Assembly (NCBI RefSeq): GCF_005239225.2
Contig: NC_133293.1
Coordinates: forward strand, 12,368,333 to 12,432,332
From: Populus alba
Lineage: Eukaryota; Streptophyta; Magnoliopsida; Malpighiales; Salicaceae
DNA: 64,000 bases
Reading direction: 5' to 3'
The notes beneath the pieces are model-generated. The model was not told the DNA's origin. It worked only from the letters and a program-made list of their open reading frames with translations, and made no database searches. The number at the start of each line of letters is the position of its first letter. The stretch's first letter is position 1. Shown here piece after piece: positions 34,721 through 46,519 of the stretch. The position numbers were made by a program, and so were the translations under genes.

Positions 34721-36590
34721 ACCTAGTCACATGCTGAGAAACTTATGTTTAATCAAGTTGAATACTACCGTGGGGCTACGACTAGAGCTGTGTCACAGTT
34801 ATTTAAATTATATCATTAATTACGATTGTAGTTTCTTTTTCTTAATGACAAAGAGCATCATCGGTCCAGCTTCTACACTTAAAATTAAATCCTTCCTGAA
34901 CCGGATCTTGAACAATCTATCTACATCGAACTAGCTAGTATCATGGAAATTATTCTTTCAAGGTCTCTTTTGAATCTGAAACCCCTGAATACGAGGCCTA
35001 TTAATGGTTTATGCTATCTATACTTTAAATGAAAAAAAGAAAAGAAATATTATGTTTCTCATTGTTATTAAAATTCTCGACATAATAAATTCTTATTCAA
35101 TTTTTGGTTTTGATGGTGACTGAAACCTAACATTTTATATTTAAAAATCTATAGCTTAGTACCTGACTTTTCCCTATTGTTGCTTTGTTAAAGGAATATG
35201 TTTTTTTTTTGTTCTAAATTTTTATTTTACATCCCAAAATAATGCTTGCATTGAACATTAAAAAAAAGATGAGCTGGGGTGCTAAGTCACCTCATTCAAT
35301 GTTCATATGAACAGCGAAGGAGGTGGCTTTTGTTTTCTTGCATCCTTTTTATTTCAATTTCCCTTTTTTCAAAAAAAAAAAATATTCATTTTCTTCTCAA
35401 TGTCATAATTCAACATTTACTCAATTTTAATTTATTTTTTATAAATTAGTTTAGTTTACTTTCAATGAAATCATTATACCACAATTCGAATTATGAATTT
35501 GATGGATTAAACAGCAAATTACATGTCAATTCAATATGTTATCAAATGAATATTAAAAAAAAAATATATTGATTTTTTTAAAAGCAAACCATACTTTTAA
35601 CTGGATATTCGGGTTTAATTTTAAATTTGGGTTAGGTAATGACTTGGGTTGAGAGGTTTTGAGATTAACAAGCTGGATTAAGTTTAATAAGAATGCTAAA
35701 TAATACCCTACGACCTGAATATTTTTCTTATGTTAAAAAAACATAACCCTGTAAACCACTAACCAAGTATTTGTTTTTACATTACAACTTATTTTTTAAA
35801 ATGTTTTTCTTATGAAAGAATATAAAATTGATTTTTTAAGGTGTTTTTAGATTATTCTACTTTATTGATATTATATGTGTGTATATATATATATATAATA
35901 TTATTTTAATATATTTTAAATTAATAAACACTTTAAAAAATTAAAATACACCACAATAACAGACACACCTACCCAAAACATCCCCCGCTGTTTTAATAAA
36001 AGAACGGTCACCATAAGTCCAAGGACGAACACATAGATTCTTAAACACGAAGGTCCAGGTTAAACTACATTCAAAAAACAAGGTTAAATAGCAGCTTCCT
36101 CTTTTCAATAAAATTAATAGTTGGTCCATGTGATTCTGTACCATTTTCGAGATCCAGGGCGAACCAATTCAACGCCATTTGAAGGACTGACAGTATAATT
36201 CAGATCTGATGGGAGGATTAATTAATAAGTTCTGGGAGCAAAACTCTCCACTCTACGCATAGAATAGATGATAGCCCTCTCATGCTGTTGAAATTGAATC
36301 CTAATGATTTAAAAATATCAAAATATATTAATTTAAAAATTAAAAAAATTAATTTATTTTTAAAATATTTAAAAAACGCAAAAACAAATTATCTATAAAG
36401 CACCAATTTATACCACCCAGAATCCTTGGCTGGCACAAAACTGAGTTCCTCGCAGACATAATCCACCAATGCTTGCATTAATGGAAAGCACACATCTTTC
36501 CCCTTCCTCCAGCACGGCATGATTTTCATGTAAACCTAGCAACTAAAATTAAATACACCAATGAGCCTAATTTCAGCTCTTAAACTTTAA
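34720..36590. other. Gene-poor AT-rich spacer with MITE-like blocks
   Basis: No supported gene. Another diverged stretch of the minisatellite type appears at about 35430-35710. AT-rich MITE-like blocks lie near 35780-35970 (with a TA run) and 36300-36400. The remainder has no named content. Confidence 0.55.
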
Positions 36591-36594
36591 GAGC

Positions 36595-36806
36595 GTGTTT
36601 GGCAGTGTGGTAGCGGTTGCTTTTTAAATAGCTTTTCGTGCCGAAATACATGCAAATGATGTTTTTTTATTTTTTAAAAATCATTTTTGACATCAGCACA
36701 TCAAAACGATCCAAAAAGTACAACCGTAACTCAATTTTAGTAAAAAAAAAAAAAAAAAAAAATTTGAAATTTACCAAAACGCAGTTACAAACGCAGAAAC
36801 AAACAC
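36595..36806 (+). mobile_element. MITE-like element, best-preserved copy of the dispersed family
   Basis: It begins GTGTTTGGCAGTGTGGTAGC and ends with ACGCAGAAACAAACAC, so the outer GTGTTTG (36595-36601) is mirrored by CAAACAC (36800-36806). Weaker inner similarity exists between GGTAGCGGTTGC and GCAGTTACAAACGC. The 212-bp interior carries ATCATTTTTGACATCAGCAC and a long A run and codes for nothing. Its start and core are ones I recall as abundant in Populus. No target-site duplication was recognised. It ends about 460 bp upstream of the DELLA start, so it may lie within that gene's promoter. Confidence 0.65.
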
Positions 36807-37269
36807 TTCAAAAACAAATAAAGTGATCTCACACAAAAGAATGAAAAAAAGAAAAAAGGAAAAAGGTACTATTATGAGATTAGAGGACGGCTGCCTCCTA
36901 TCAAAATTCCCTCCTATGACTATTTATTTTATTTTTTTTTGAAAAATGAGATTTCCCCTCATCTTTATCTGTTTGAGATGGTAGTCGTTGTTGTCGTCCT
37001 CGATAGTTTCATTGGAGCTTGCGCCCCCATCACGAGCGTTATTTTTCCTCTCTAATTATTATTTGTGCATATTTTAACACTAACGATTTTCCCCCTGATC
37101 TTGAAGTGCCAAGTGCCAGTGATAAACCCCCAATCCCCAATGCCCAGATTCCTCCACCCAGTAACGCCCCTCCTTGGTTTCTGAGCTCAACCACCATCCC
37201 CACACAAGCCCACCAAAAAAATCAATCCAAAACTCCAACCCCCTCAATAGAAATTAGAATGAAAGAAGC
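36807..37269 (+). promoter_or_regulatory. DELLA gene promoter-proximal region and 5' leader
   Basis: This region immediately precedes the DELLA start. The first part is AG-rich, then AT-rich; from about 37.0 kb it becomes C-rich (CCACCATCCCCACACAAGCC), as expected of a plant 5' leader. A 4-codon upstream frame (ATG at 37259, M-K-E-A, TGA at 37271-37273) overlaps the DELLA start codon by ATGA. No confident TATA box was found; TTATTTTATT near 36923 is a weak candidate. Confidence 0.5.
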
Positions 37270-39078
37270 ATGAAAAGAGAACACTCAAATCTCCATCCTC
37301 AACAACTTACTAACCCATCTTCTCTAGCTGCAGGCGGGTATTCTTTTACTAGCACCGGCACTATGACTTCTAATAACGGGAAAGCTACGACGTGGGAGGA
37401 AGAGAAGGGACGTCAAGCAGATGGCGGGATGGATGAACTTTTAGCTGTTCTGGGTTACAAAGTAAGGTCATCAGACATGGCTGAGGTTGCCCAAAAACTT
37501 GAACAGCTTGAAGAAGTGATGGGTCATGCACAAGAAGATGGTCTTTCCCATCTTGCATCTGATTCTGTTCACTACAATCCTTCCGATCTGTCTACTTGGC
37601 TTGAAAGTATGCTTTCTGAGTTAAACCCAAATCACCATTTCGATCCTTCTGCTGATTCTTTACTTGGTCCTGCTGAATCTTCCACCGTCACTTCCATCGA
37701 TTTCACCGACCGCAAACATCATCAGCAACCAAAGCTGTTCGAGGAATCTTCATCATCGGAATATGATCTGAAAGTTATACCAGGTAAGGCTGTCTTCTCT
37801 CCAACCCAGATCGACTCTAGAGAATCTAAACGCTTAAAAACAGACCTATATCAAACATCCTCTTCGCCATCCTCGTCCTCCACAACTCTCGGTTCTCTGG
37901 TGGCTTCGACTGAGTCAACTCGCCCGGTGGTCCTGGTTGACTCACAAGAAAACGGTGTTCGTCTCGTCCATCTCTTAATGGCCTGTGCTGAAGCCGTCCA
38001 GGGAGACAACTTAAATCTGGCGGAAGCCCTCGTCAAACAAATCGGCTTTTTAGCTGTTTCTCAGGCCGGAGCCATGCGTAAGGTAGCCACCTACTTCGCC
38101 GAGGCATTAGCTCGGAGAATCTACAAATTATACCCTCAAAATTCAATCGACCACTCTCTCTCAGATATTCTTCAGATACACTTCTATGAGACCTGCCCTT
38201 ATCTCAAGTTCGCTCACTTCACGGCCAATCAAGCGATTCTTGAAGCCTTTGAAGGGAAAAAACGGGTTCATGTTATTGATTTTTCTATGAACCAAGGCAT
38301 GCAGTGGCCCGCTTTAATGCAAGCTCTTGCTCTCAGACCTGGTGGCCCACCTGCTTTTCGGTTAACCGGCATTGGACCACCGGCTCATGATAACACGGAC
38401 CAACTTCAAGAGGTGGGGTGGAAGTTGGCTCAGTTGGCAGAGACTATTCATGTGGAATTTGAGTATAGAGGTTTTGTGGCTAACAGTTTGGCTGATCTCG
38501 ATGCTTCCATGCTAGAACTCAGACCTCCTCAGTTCGAGTCTGTGGCTGTTAACTCGATCTTTGAGTTTCATAAATTGTTGGCTATACCGGGAGATATGAA
38601 GAAGGTTTTATCAGTTGTGAAACAAATGAAACCGGAGATTGTTACTGTCGTTGAGCAAGAAGCGAACCATAACGGTCCGGTTTTCTTGGACAGGTTCACC
38701 GAGTCACTGCACTATTACTCGACTCTGTTTGACTCGTTGGAGGGATCAGCGAGTACCCAAGATAAGGTAATGTCAGAGGTGTACTTGGCGAAGCAGATTT
38801 GCAATGTTGTGGCTTGTGAAGGACCTAGCCGAGTTGAGAGGCACGAGACCCTGACTCAGTGGCGAACTCGGCTGAGTTCGGCTGGGTTTGCTCCGGTTCA
38901 TCTCGGTTCCAACGCGTTTAAGCAAGCCAGCATGTTGTTGGCCCTGTTTGCTGGTGGAGACGGGTATAGAGTGGAAGAGAATAATGGGTGTCTGATGCTG
39001 GGTTGGCATACTCGCCCACTCATTGCCACATCGGCCTGGCGGGTCAACAACCACCACCCAGTAGGTGGTGCTGCTTAA
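37270..39078 (+). CDS. GAI: DELLA protein (GAI/RGA type), gibberellin-signalling repressor
   Basis: Nuclear GRAS-family growth repressor. Gibberellin-bound GID1 binds the N-terminal DELLA region and the SCF-SLY1/GID2 ligase then marks the protein for degradation. Single exon, 602 residues, as usual for DELLAs. Motifs: DELLA at 55-59, LEQLE at 77-81, SVHYNP at 99-104 (the family norm is TVHYNP), a Ser/Thr-rich tract at 196-207, and basic ESKRLK at 185-190. The GRAS domain starts near 230 ([15 protein letters not shown]), with [20 protein letters not shown] at 333-352, PQFESVAVN at 420-428, [11 protein letters not shown] at 521-531 and the SAW end [15 protein letters not shown] at 578-592. All parts needed for GA response and repression are present. 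The start is the first ATG giving the full N-terminus. Family certain; which poplar DELLA paralogue is not decided. Confidence 0.97.
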   Translation: MKREHSNLHPQQLTNPSSLAAGGYSFTSTGTMTSNNGKATTWEEEKGRQADGGMDELLAVLGYKVRSSDMAEVAQKLEQLEEVMGHAQEDGLSHLASDSVHYNPSDLSTWLESMLSELNPNHHFDPSADSLLGPAESSTVTSIDFTDRKHHQQPKLFEESSSSEYDLKVIPGKAVFSPTQIDSRESKRLKTDLYQTSSSPSSSSTTLGSLVASTESTRPVVLVDSQENGVRLVHLLMACAEAVQGDNLNLAEALVKQIGFLAVSQAGAMRKVATYFAEALARRIYKLYPQNSIDHSLSDILQIHFYETCPYLKFAHFTANQAILEAFEGKKRVHVIDFSMNQGMQWPALMQALALRPGGPPAFRLTGIGPPAHDNTDQLQEVGWKLAQLAETIHVEFEYRGFVANSLADLDASMLELRPPQFESVAVNSIFEFHKLLAIPGDMKKVLSVVKQMKPEIVTVVEQEANHNGPVFLDRFTESLHYYSTLFDSLEGSASTQDKVMSEVYLAKQICNVVACEGPSRVERHETLTQWRTRLSSAGFAPVHLGSNAFKQASMLLALFAGGDGYRVEENNGCLMLGWHTRPLIATSAWRVNNHHPVGGAA

Positions 39079-40740
39079 CCATGACTCATAACTCACTGAG
39101 TCAAAAAGCAGCCGAGTGAGGTCAACTCAACCAGACCCTAGTGCGGTTCTGTATGATATGCTGAGCTGGGACTGAGTTAAAGTGGGACCGACCACTTACT
39201 CTGTGTCTCCCTGGATCACCTTTTGTTAATTAGCAGCAGTACCCTCTCTTTTTTTAATCATCATTTTGTTTTAAAATTTTCATTACTGTTTCTTTAGGTA
39301 TTTTCATTTTCAGGCCCTACCTTTTTTCTTTTTTCTCTTTTTTTGAGGTGGAATCTTCTGTATTTTTCAGGGTGAATCAAAAGGTGTATATATATATTGT
39401 GGTAATAAAAGATAGTAGAACTCTTTTGAAGCAGCACCTGCCTTGGTCATTTTGTGGATCAAAAGATGATAAAAACATTTATTTTACTCTTGTCTTCATA
39501 TTTTGCACTCGCCATAGATTCTACATAAAGTGGCAAGAGAGCCAATTTGATTAAGGTATGGGAAAAGTGATGAAGACTGGCATTAATTCTCAAGTTGAAC
39601 TACCACTGCTGCCGCTTGGACGGCTAATTTTTTCCAGGGGATTCCTGAGAATCCTCCTTTTATGTCAGGAAAGCAGACTCATACAGAAATGGCAAAAGTC
39701 CCACTTTTGCCTACTTTATTGTGAATGAGGTTTTGTTGCTGTTCTTGCTGCTGCTGGTAAGCTTAGAAATTGGGTGGCCACTTCTTGTCCAAATCAAGAA
39801 TGTTCATCGCCTCTCCCTTTTAACCAGATATTGTAATCAACATGCATGATCACAGCTTTAATCGATCCAAAACCATAAAAGTCAGTACAATCTTGCAGTT
39901 TATGTGATTTCTGGCCACTATATTTCGAGAAATTTCCTCAAGAAGCAAGCCTAGGTTGATGGAAAGCTAAGATCAGAAATCGAATCGTTGAGGAGTCATT
40001 GATCCATTTTTTATTATTTCTTGTGTGCAGAATAACGTGTTTAGCTTCAATTAACGTGCCCATCCATCTCATTCTTAAGAACAACGCTGCCTATGGGTAT
40101 ATGATCATGGCGTACCTGAGAAGGAGCCATGTCCCTCCTGCAGGCATTGTCATCTAGGGAAATATAAAAACAAGCAAATCACCATCAAGGAGATTTCTCA
40201 GGATTTGTCACCACAGCAGGGGGCAATAATTTAGTGCGCACGGGCCGGGAGGTGACTGAATGAAGGAAAGGAAGGAAGCACCGTGCCCATGTTCGCCTCT
40301 GCCGATTGGGCCATCTTTTTTTTACGTTGTGTACATTACAAACAATAACAAGCAATAATGTAATGCTTGTTTATGGTATTTTCTCCAGTTCACAACAGTA
40401 AACAACCATGCAATTTCTTTCAAATGCAACTTGCCACCGTGCGTTTCGAAATAAGCATTAGCTGACCGGCCCCCACTTTACTAATCTTTGGGCATCACAT
40501 CAAACCCCATTTTCAAAAGCTCACGTGCTCTTATGTCCTCCTACTGCATTATATGCCCCCGCTACACTGCGATTAATATCAATTTAATTTTTAGTAACAT
40601 TAAAAAAATATTCAAACGGTTGTTACTATGTTTGCTAATTGAAAATAATAATAATCATGTGGTGGTTAACTAAGATGTACTTTTATTGGTTTGAAGAGTA
40701 AAAACACATCCTAAATAATGAACAAAAACATAGTTTGATT
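39079..40740. other. DELLA 3' untranslated region and downstream spacer
   Basis: The first few hundred bases must be the DELLA 3' untranslated region; they are T-rich after about 39240. From 39.6 to 40.6 kb the sequence is less AT-rich than most spacers but holds no recognisable gene. I looked for plant microRNA sequences that I know and found none. Confidence 0.6.
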
Positions 40741-40744
40741 AAAA

Positions 40745-41390
40745 AAAATCAAAATGATATTTTTTAAAAAAATATTGAGACGATAACATATTGGATTGCC
40801 AGGTTAATCTGTCAAATCCGTGATTCGGGTTATAAGTTCTTAATAACCCTATATAAAGCATATTGAAACAAATTTTGAATTCCAAATCCAAATCAACCTA
40901 ATGCTAAATTATGAAATTGAAAATGATTCAATTAAAAAAAGACAAAAAAAAAAAACTCATGTCAACTCAGATTAACTTGCCAAACTTGTGATTTAGGTCA
41001 TGAGATCAGAAAAATCTCATAGCAAATTGAAACAGATTAAAATTAATTAAAAAAAATATAAAAAATAACCCGAGTTAACTTGTATTAACTTGCCAAACTT
41101 GTGACAAAGTTTATGAGACTGAAATAATCTTATAAAAAATAAACCAAAATATATCATGAAACTCGATTCTCAATAAACTCAATATTTAAAGAGGCAATTA
41201 AAAATAAATAAATAAAAAAATAACTCGAGTTAACCTATCAAACTAATGATATGTACTGTGAAATTGGAATAACATTATAAAAAAAATAAAAAGAAATTAT
41301 GAATTTTAATTTTTAAATAAATAAACATTAATAAATAAATAAATAAATAAAATCAAATTAACCACGTTAAACCCAATTAATTATATACTA
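40745..41390 (+). repeat. Degenerate minisatellite block, plus orientation, about four units
   Basis: The phrase (GAGTTAA)CTTGCCAAACTTGTG or a variant recurs at about 40800, 40963, 41068 and 41222. Each is followed by a variant of GGTCATGAGATCAGAAAAAT and a 'TCATGAAACTCGATTCTCAA' or 'ATTATGAAATTGAAAATG' part. Spacing is irregular, about 110-160 bp, because of internal indels. Reverse-orientation relatives lie at 33.9-34.7 and 49.8-50.5 kb. Confidence 0.65.
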
Positions 41391-41509
41391 TAGTAATGCG
41401 ATCATCCTCAATGTTTGCGTATGTCGGGAAAGTGGTCCGTAGTCTTTAGTCCTTACTGTTTGGCTACACAAAATAATTGAGAAGCCAAGTCAGAAATAAA
41501 ATTGGGTAC

Positions 41510-41604
41510 ATCCATACATACATACATACCATATATACATCCATCCATACATATATATACATCCATCCATACATACATATATATATATATATATACATAC
41601 ATAC

Positions 41605-41644
<40 letters not shown>

Positions 41645-41700
41645 ATATATATATATATATATATGCGTGTATATGTATATGTATATATATGTATATGTAG
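41510..41700. repeat. Compound microsatellite: CATA, TA and TG arrays
   Basis: Consecutive arrays of CATA/CATC, TA, TG (about 13 TG units at 41614-41640), TA again and GTATAT make up about 190 bp. The CATA/TA side and the TGTA/TA side are partly self-complementary, so the array could fold back. It produces long open frames on both strands made of Tyr, Ile, His and Val, which are not genes. Confidence 0.95.
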
Positions 41701-44700
41701 ATCATGGAGGGGAAGGGGAAAACGAGTGGAAGGAGAAGGCAGGGTACTGTACAAAAGCTGTTGGGTGGGCTGTCATTTTGTTCTTTCCAAATTTAGAGAC
41801 ACCATATAAAACATTCTCATGGATTTTAGAAAGGGGCCAGTGTTGAAAAGCGTCAGAATCACTTCACTCGTGAGCACGATACAGTTTTACATGTCGGGGG
41901 AGCCTTGTGATTGTGACGTGATGTCTTAAATAGTGTGCCTGCCTGCCTTTAACCTTGATTTGAACACACCCTCGTATCGTCTATAACCTCTCATCCAAAA
42001 CTTGCACATTTTTTTCATCATTTCATATCGGAAAGATCTCAGTGGACGTGGATAAAGGAGCTAGCTCGCCAAATTGTACATCATTATCTTTTTTAACAGT
42101 TCCCACTCTCGATCAGATGCTGTCTGAAGCCAAGCTAAGAAGATCTCCTTCTATCTTCCAAGAAATAATATTTTTGGGTCCAAACTTCGGGCATGCAGTA
42201 GGATATGCAAGATCTTTTCTATATAGGGTAAGAAATTACAAGCAATCCCTTTAAAGCAACGACGATTGAGGATCGAATATGCTCTGTCTTTTCTTTTTTT
42301 CTGTTTTTCTTTTTCTGAATGCGATCACTGATCAAGTTCTCAGCCAGCAAAAGTGACAGTGTATGCCTTTTTATAGATGTCAAATCGACTCCAAAACAGT
42401 GGTAAAATGCCAGTTGACGGCTACTTGAATTACTAGATGTAAGCAAATAACAGACAGTGTGCTGCTGATCAAAACGTTTGCGTTGCCACTTTGAGAGTGA
42501 TTAGTTGGCAATAAATAAATCACAGAAACATTGCTTGCAGACAAATAAGGCAAATTGTAAGTGATTGATCTTCCGATGAAAGAAGTCATCACTGAATTTA
42601 CCTGGAACTTTAAGATTCTTTATACATCTACCCTTTATAGCAACAGATTCTTTAAACCGAGTAAGCTGTACAAATCCACGCTATCAAAGTAATTAAGCCG
42701 GAGTCAACTGCCATGGCCATTTCTTTAACCTTAGCAGTAAGAGTATAGGTCGAATTCGAGTGGAAAAATGAGGACGAAAAGCTGGTAGACAGAGAGCTGA
42801 TATCAACGTCAGTCCCATTGAGCTTTGGATTCATGTTACTTGGTGCGTTTTTCTTCTTGGAGAGTAGACTCATAAATGGATACTCTCAGCAGAGTTTGAG
42901 CTGTAGCAGAAATATAAACTCTGCGAGCTCAACAATAACAAGCCATAGCCCACAAAACATGTGTTTTTTAATGAGCATAGCAGATAAACATGGCTTGGTT
43001 CAGGTCAGGCCAGGCACTCTAAAAAATTAAGAAGATACTGCAATTATGAACGAAAACTAAATCTTCTCATGAATCATGATGGATGCCTCAAGTCCTGCTC
43101 GTGGTCCATTATGTACGGACAGAGCAAATGGGCCTACCGGCCTTGTAAAGACTGGTTCTCCAACATTTCTTCGCGTGTCAGCGTACTAAGTATTCATAGG
43201 GCTAGAAGACCTTCCCTTTATTTCTGGTCCGAGCCCAGTTAACTTTTTGATTGAAGATCATACTATTATTTTCCATTATTTTCTCTCATTTGATTTGGTT
43301 AGGCTTCCGTTTATGATTAACAGAATTTCAAATGCTGTTCTTCACTGGGCATTTCTGTTCCTTTTTTTTGGTTCCAAATTCGCTTAATCAAGCAGCATTT
43401 TAACTTTATTTAACTCTTAAAAACTTAAAATTAAAAATTAAAAAGCTACATAAACTTCTGGTATTTGACACGATATGCTTAGGTACATGGGACCTTCAAT
43501 TAATTTAATTAGAAGAATTTTTTGGGGACATAGTTAGACGATCACATTAATGGTTGGCACTCGTTCAATAAATTTTTAAAAGAATATGCTTGTAATAAAT
43601 TCTAGACTGTTGTGATTTAGAATAAGTGTTCATCAGATTTTCTCTGATTGGATGATATGTAAAGTAAAATAAATGTATTTGACTTTTGGTTTGGTAATTT
43701 TGCTAATTTTTAGCTTCTATGTGAAGTAAAATAAGTTTTTACAAGATTTTTTTTTTTTTTTGATTTGATGTGATTGTTTTTATGAATACTAGCGGGTATT
43801 TTGGAGTATCATAATAATTATAGCGGGTATTTTGGAGTATCATAATAATTATTCTTTAAGTGTTTTTTTATTTAAAAATATATTGAAATAATATTTTTTA
43901 TTTTTTAAAATTTATTTTTAACATTAGAACAAAAAAATAATTAAAAATAATTTTTAAATAATTTTAAGTAAAATAAAAATTAAATTTTTGTTTATTATGA
44001 TTGAAGAATGAGTGATCGATGGAGACTATTTTTTCTCTAAATTCATCAGAACGTGTAACCAACCAGATGGATTTTATAAGGTTTTGATTAGAAAAGGTTT
44101 TAATTATAAGTAATGGATTCTTAATTAGGAATGTAATTGCAAATCCTAGGAATGGAAATTGGGAATTTTATTGAATGAAAAATGATTGAATTACAAGACA
44201 ATTGGATCTAATTGAATGACATTTTTTTTTTTAAAAAGGTAGATTTGAGGTCTTGGAGATTAACTAATTTGTCATAAAACATTTCTCAATGCGAGAACGC
44301 TATTATATTGCTCAATTTAGAGATTGAATTCGTGAAACAGATTTGAAAAATCCCAAACTAACTTGACTAAAGACCAAGTCAAGGTTCGCAAAACGCTGCC
44401 GTTAGTTAAGTACCCATCCACGTGTTGCGTAAATGTGATTGAATGATCCTCCATTGTCCACGATGTTTTCACTTTTCCTAGCCCCATCTTCACCGCTCAG
44501 TTGCCTTGAATATTTTCCTTTTCATGTAGCTTCCCGATCAATCTGTTCGCTTGTCCAGAGAGAGGGGGAGAGAGAGAGAAAGCTGGTTCATCTTCAAAGG
44601 CCAAAATTCGTCCTTAGACCCATTACAGCCAGCAATTCTATCAGTTCGTGCGAACGAGGAAATTTGTAAATGCAATCAAAGTTAAAGGGGTTAATTCACA

Positions 44701-46519
44701 CACACACACATGGGAGAAGCAAAGCAGATGATAGATCATAGATGCAACCATATGGGAAACTTACAACTGCGATATATAATTGAACCCAACAAATATGAAT
44801 GGTGCCCAGTAGATTTTTTCGATGGACGGGTAATTGATGCTCATCGGAGACGTTGGAAACTATGCAACTATAGTTGTAGAACTCCACTTCTGTTCATAAG
44901 GAAACTTGATTCTCAAGAGCAAATCGAACCTAATTTTCCAGTTTTACTGATTTTAATCCAAAAGACACATGCACAGAGCATTGATGCATCAAGGTGCAAG
45001 GAGATTGACTTTGTCATCAAATAACACAGGTGAAGAGTTGAACTTGCTATGCTCCATCAATCCACAACTAGCAGCAGCCAATCCTTTATATAGCTATATG
45101 CAAGAGGCAGGTCAAATGCACTCTAAATTATAGGCTGGCCCTGTTCAGGAACTACCTAGGCCTCAGTTTGGTCCAAGATAGAAGACACAGCAACGATTCT
45201 CAAATGCCGAGCATAACAAAACAGCGAATTGAAGCTTCAGAAAATTACAGCAGCTTGGGCTTAACTATACTGGGTAGCAGTTTACGAGACAGTCTAGTGG
45301 TTGTTGTAAATCCTATACTCTTTTTCTTTTTATTAATATTTTTTTTTTTAAAAAAAAAAACCAAACTGACCAAAACATCTCGATTATTAAAAAATCCAAA
45401 TTCAAAAGTTGAAAATGCCCTGAAGGAAGTTTTAGTTTTTTTATCTTGAAATGACAGCTGAGTAATTTAACTAATCTAAATGAAAATAACCTCGTAGAAA
45501 TGAAAATATCTAAAAGGCTCCTGTACCCAGGCTGAAGTCTTGTAAGGTTAATTATAAATCAGTATACTATGATCAAAGAAAGTCAAAAGTCAGATTTTTC
45601 TTAAAATTATACTAATGTGTTCATGTAAGAAGACAAAACTACCCCTTAATAGTTGATTTAGTAGAGGGGAGTGATCTATTGATTAGAGAACTCCGCCTCT
45701 GGAAGGCTAGGCAACTTTCTAGGCAAAGAAGCAGCCGCTAGTCTTGTCTGTCATGCGTACCAAAGGCTGTCACCAAACTCATCCTAGCTGGCATTGACAG
45801 GATCGGTAGGAAATATTCCTATCAAATGCTGTCGTTGAATTCGAAGAGGTTGCTCCTCATCCTATGAGATGGTTGAAAGGAACAGATGCTTGCCCGTGAA
45901 GGCTTGATTTAAGCTCCACAATATCCAGTTCAAAGATGCCATCAGTGGCCAAGAATCAAACACTCTGCTAGAAATCTCCTAGAAACAGCTAATCCAACAA
46001 AGAAAACTACAATTTATTCTATTGTTTTTTTGGACTTTAGCCCATATTGGCACCCAAAAAGAGAAAACAGTGAAATTGCTCTATTCAAAGGAATTCTGCA
46101 GGCCCCTTATTTGGTTTGCTGCCAAGCACGTAATTAGAATAGCAAACAAGCAGTTGAATACCTAACATTGCGCATGAGTTCAATTTCTAAAAGCAAACCA
46201 AAATCGACAACTGATGGAAGAAAGAAATTTACTAAAGACAACCAAAAATGTCTATTTTATTCAAAGAAGAACATTCAAGGAGAACAATTTGATTGATTCC
46301 CTAAACAATCAGGAATTCTTCACAATTCTCTCAACTCGAATTAGAACAAAAAGCACTAAAGGGACATTACCAGGTAAATGAAACAACCACGCCAACTAAA
46401 TAAGATGACCAAATTGAATAATTTGGCAAAACTTAAACGAAACTGGAAACAACTTTAATAAATTGACGAGAAGATATCACATTCTTCACTACTGGAAAGT
46501 GCATCAATGAGAAGATATT
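41701..46519. other. Spacer with scattered unrecognised open frames and repeats
   Basis: No supported gene in 4.8 kb. Less AT-rich patches at 42.0-43.2 kb and 44.4-45.3 kb contain unrecognised frames of 60-105 codons (for example 44710-45024 plus, starting MGEAKQMIDHRCNHMGNLQL). They have no known family and no matching exons nearby. A short CA run (44697-44709) and a GA run (44559-44580) occur. The last ~400 bp before 46519 would be the DUF7054 gene's 3' untranslated region. Confidence 0.55.
43791..43852 (+). repeat. Exact 31-bp tandem duplication
   Basis: Two identical, directly adjacent 31-bp copies, 43791-43821 and 43822-43852, begin AGCGGGTATTTTGGAGTATC and continue ATAATAATTAT. They sit at the left end of an AT-rich MITE-like block (about 43850-43990). 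Perfect identity suggests a recent slippage or repair event. Confidence 0.95.

Noticed and set aside
37019..37273. An 84-codon frame directly upstream of the DELLA gene
   Set aside because: It has no ATG until the last four codons; the frame starts at TTG and lies in the C-rich leader. Only the MKEA mini-frame is kept.
40060..40330. Short inverted repeats downstream of DELLA considered as a microRNA hairpin
   Set aside because: Stems are only 5-6 bp and no known plant microRNA sequence is present.
41464..41846. Overlapping long open frames on both strands rich in Tyr, Ile, His and Val
   Set aside because: They are products of the CATA/TA/TG microsatellite; such periodic repeats are open in many frames and are not genes.
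42652..42873. Minus-strand frame with a Ser-rich middle and hydrophobic end
   Set aside because: No family resemblance and no upstream or downstream exon; treated as chance.
44710..45024. 104-codon plus-strand frame starting MGEAKQMIDHRCNH
   Set aside because: No known family, no compositional difference strong enough, and no flanking exons; could be real but unsupported.
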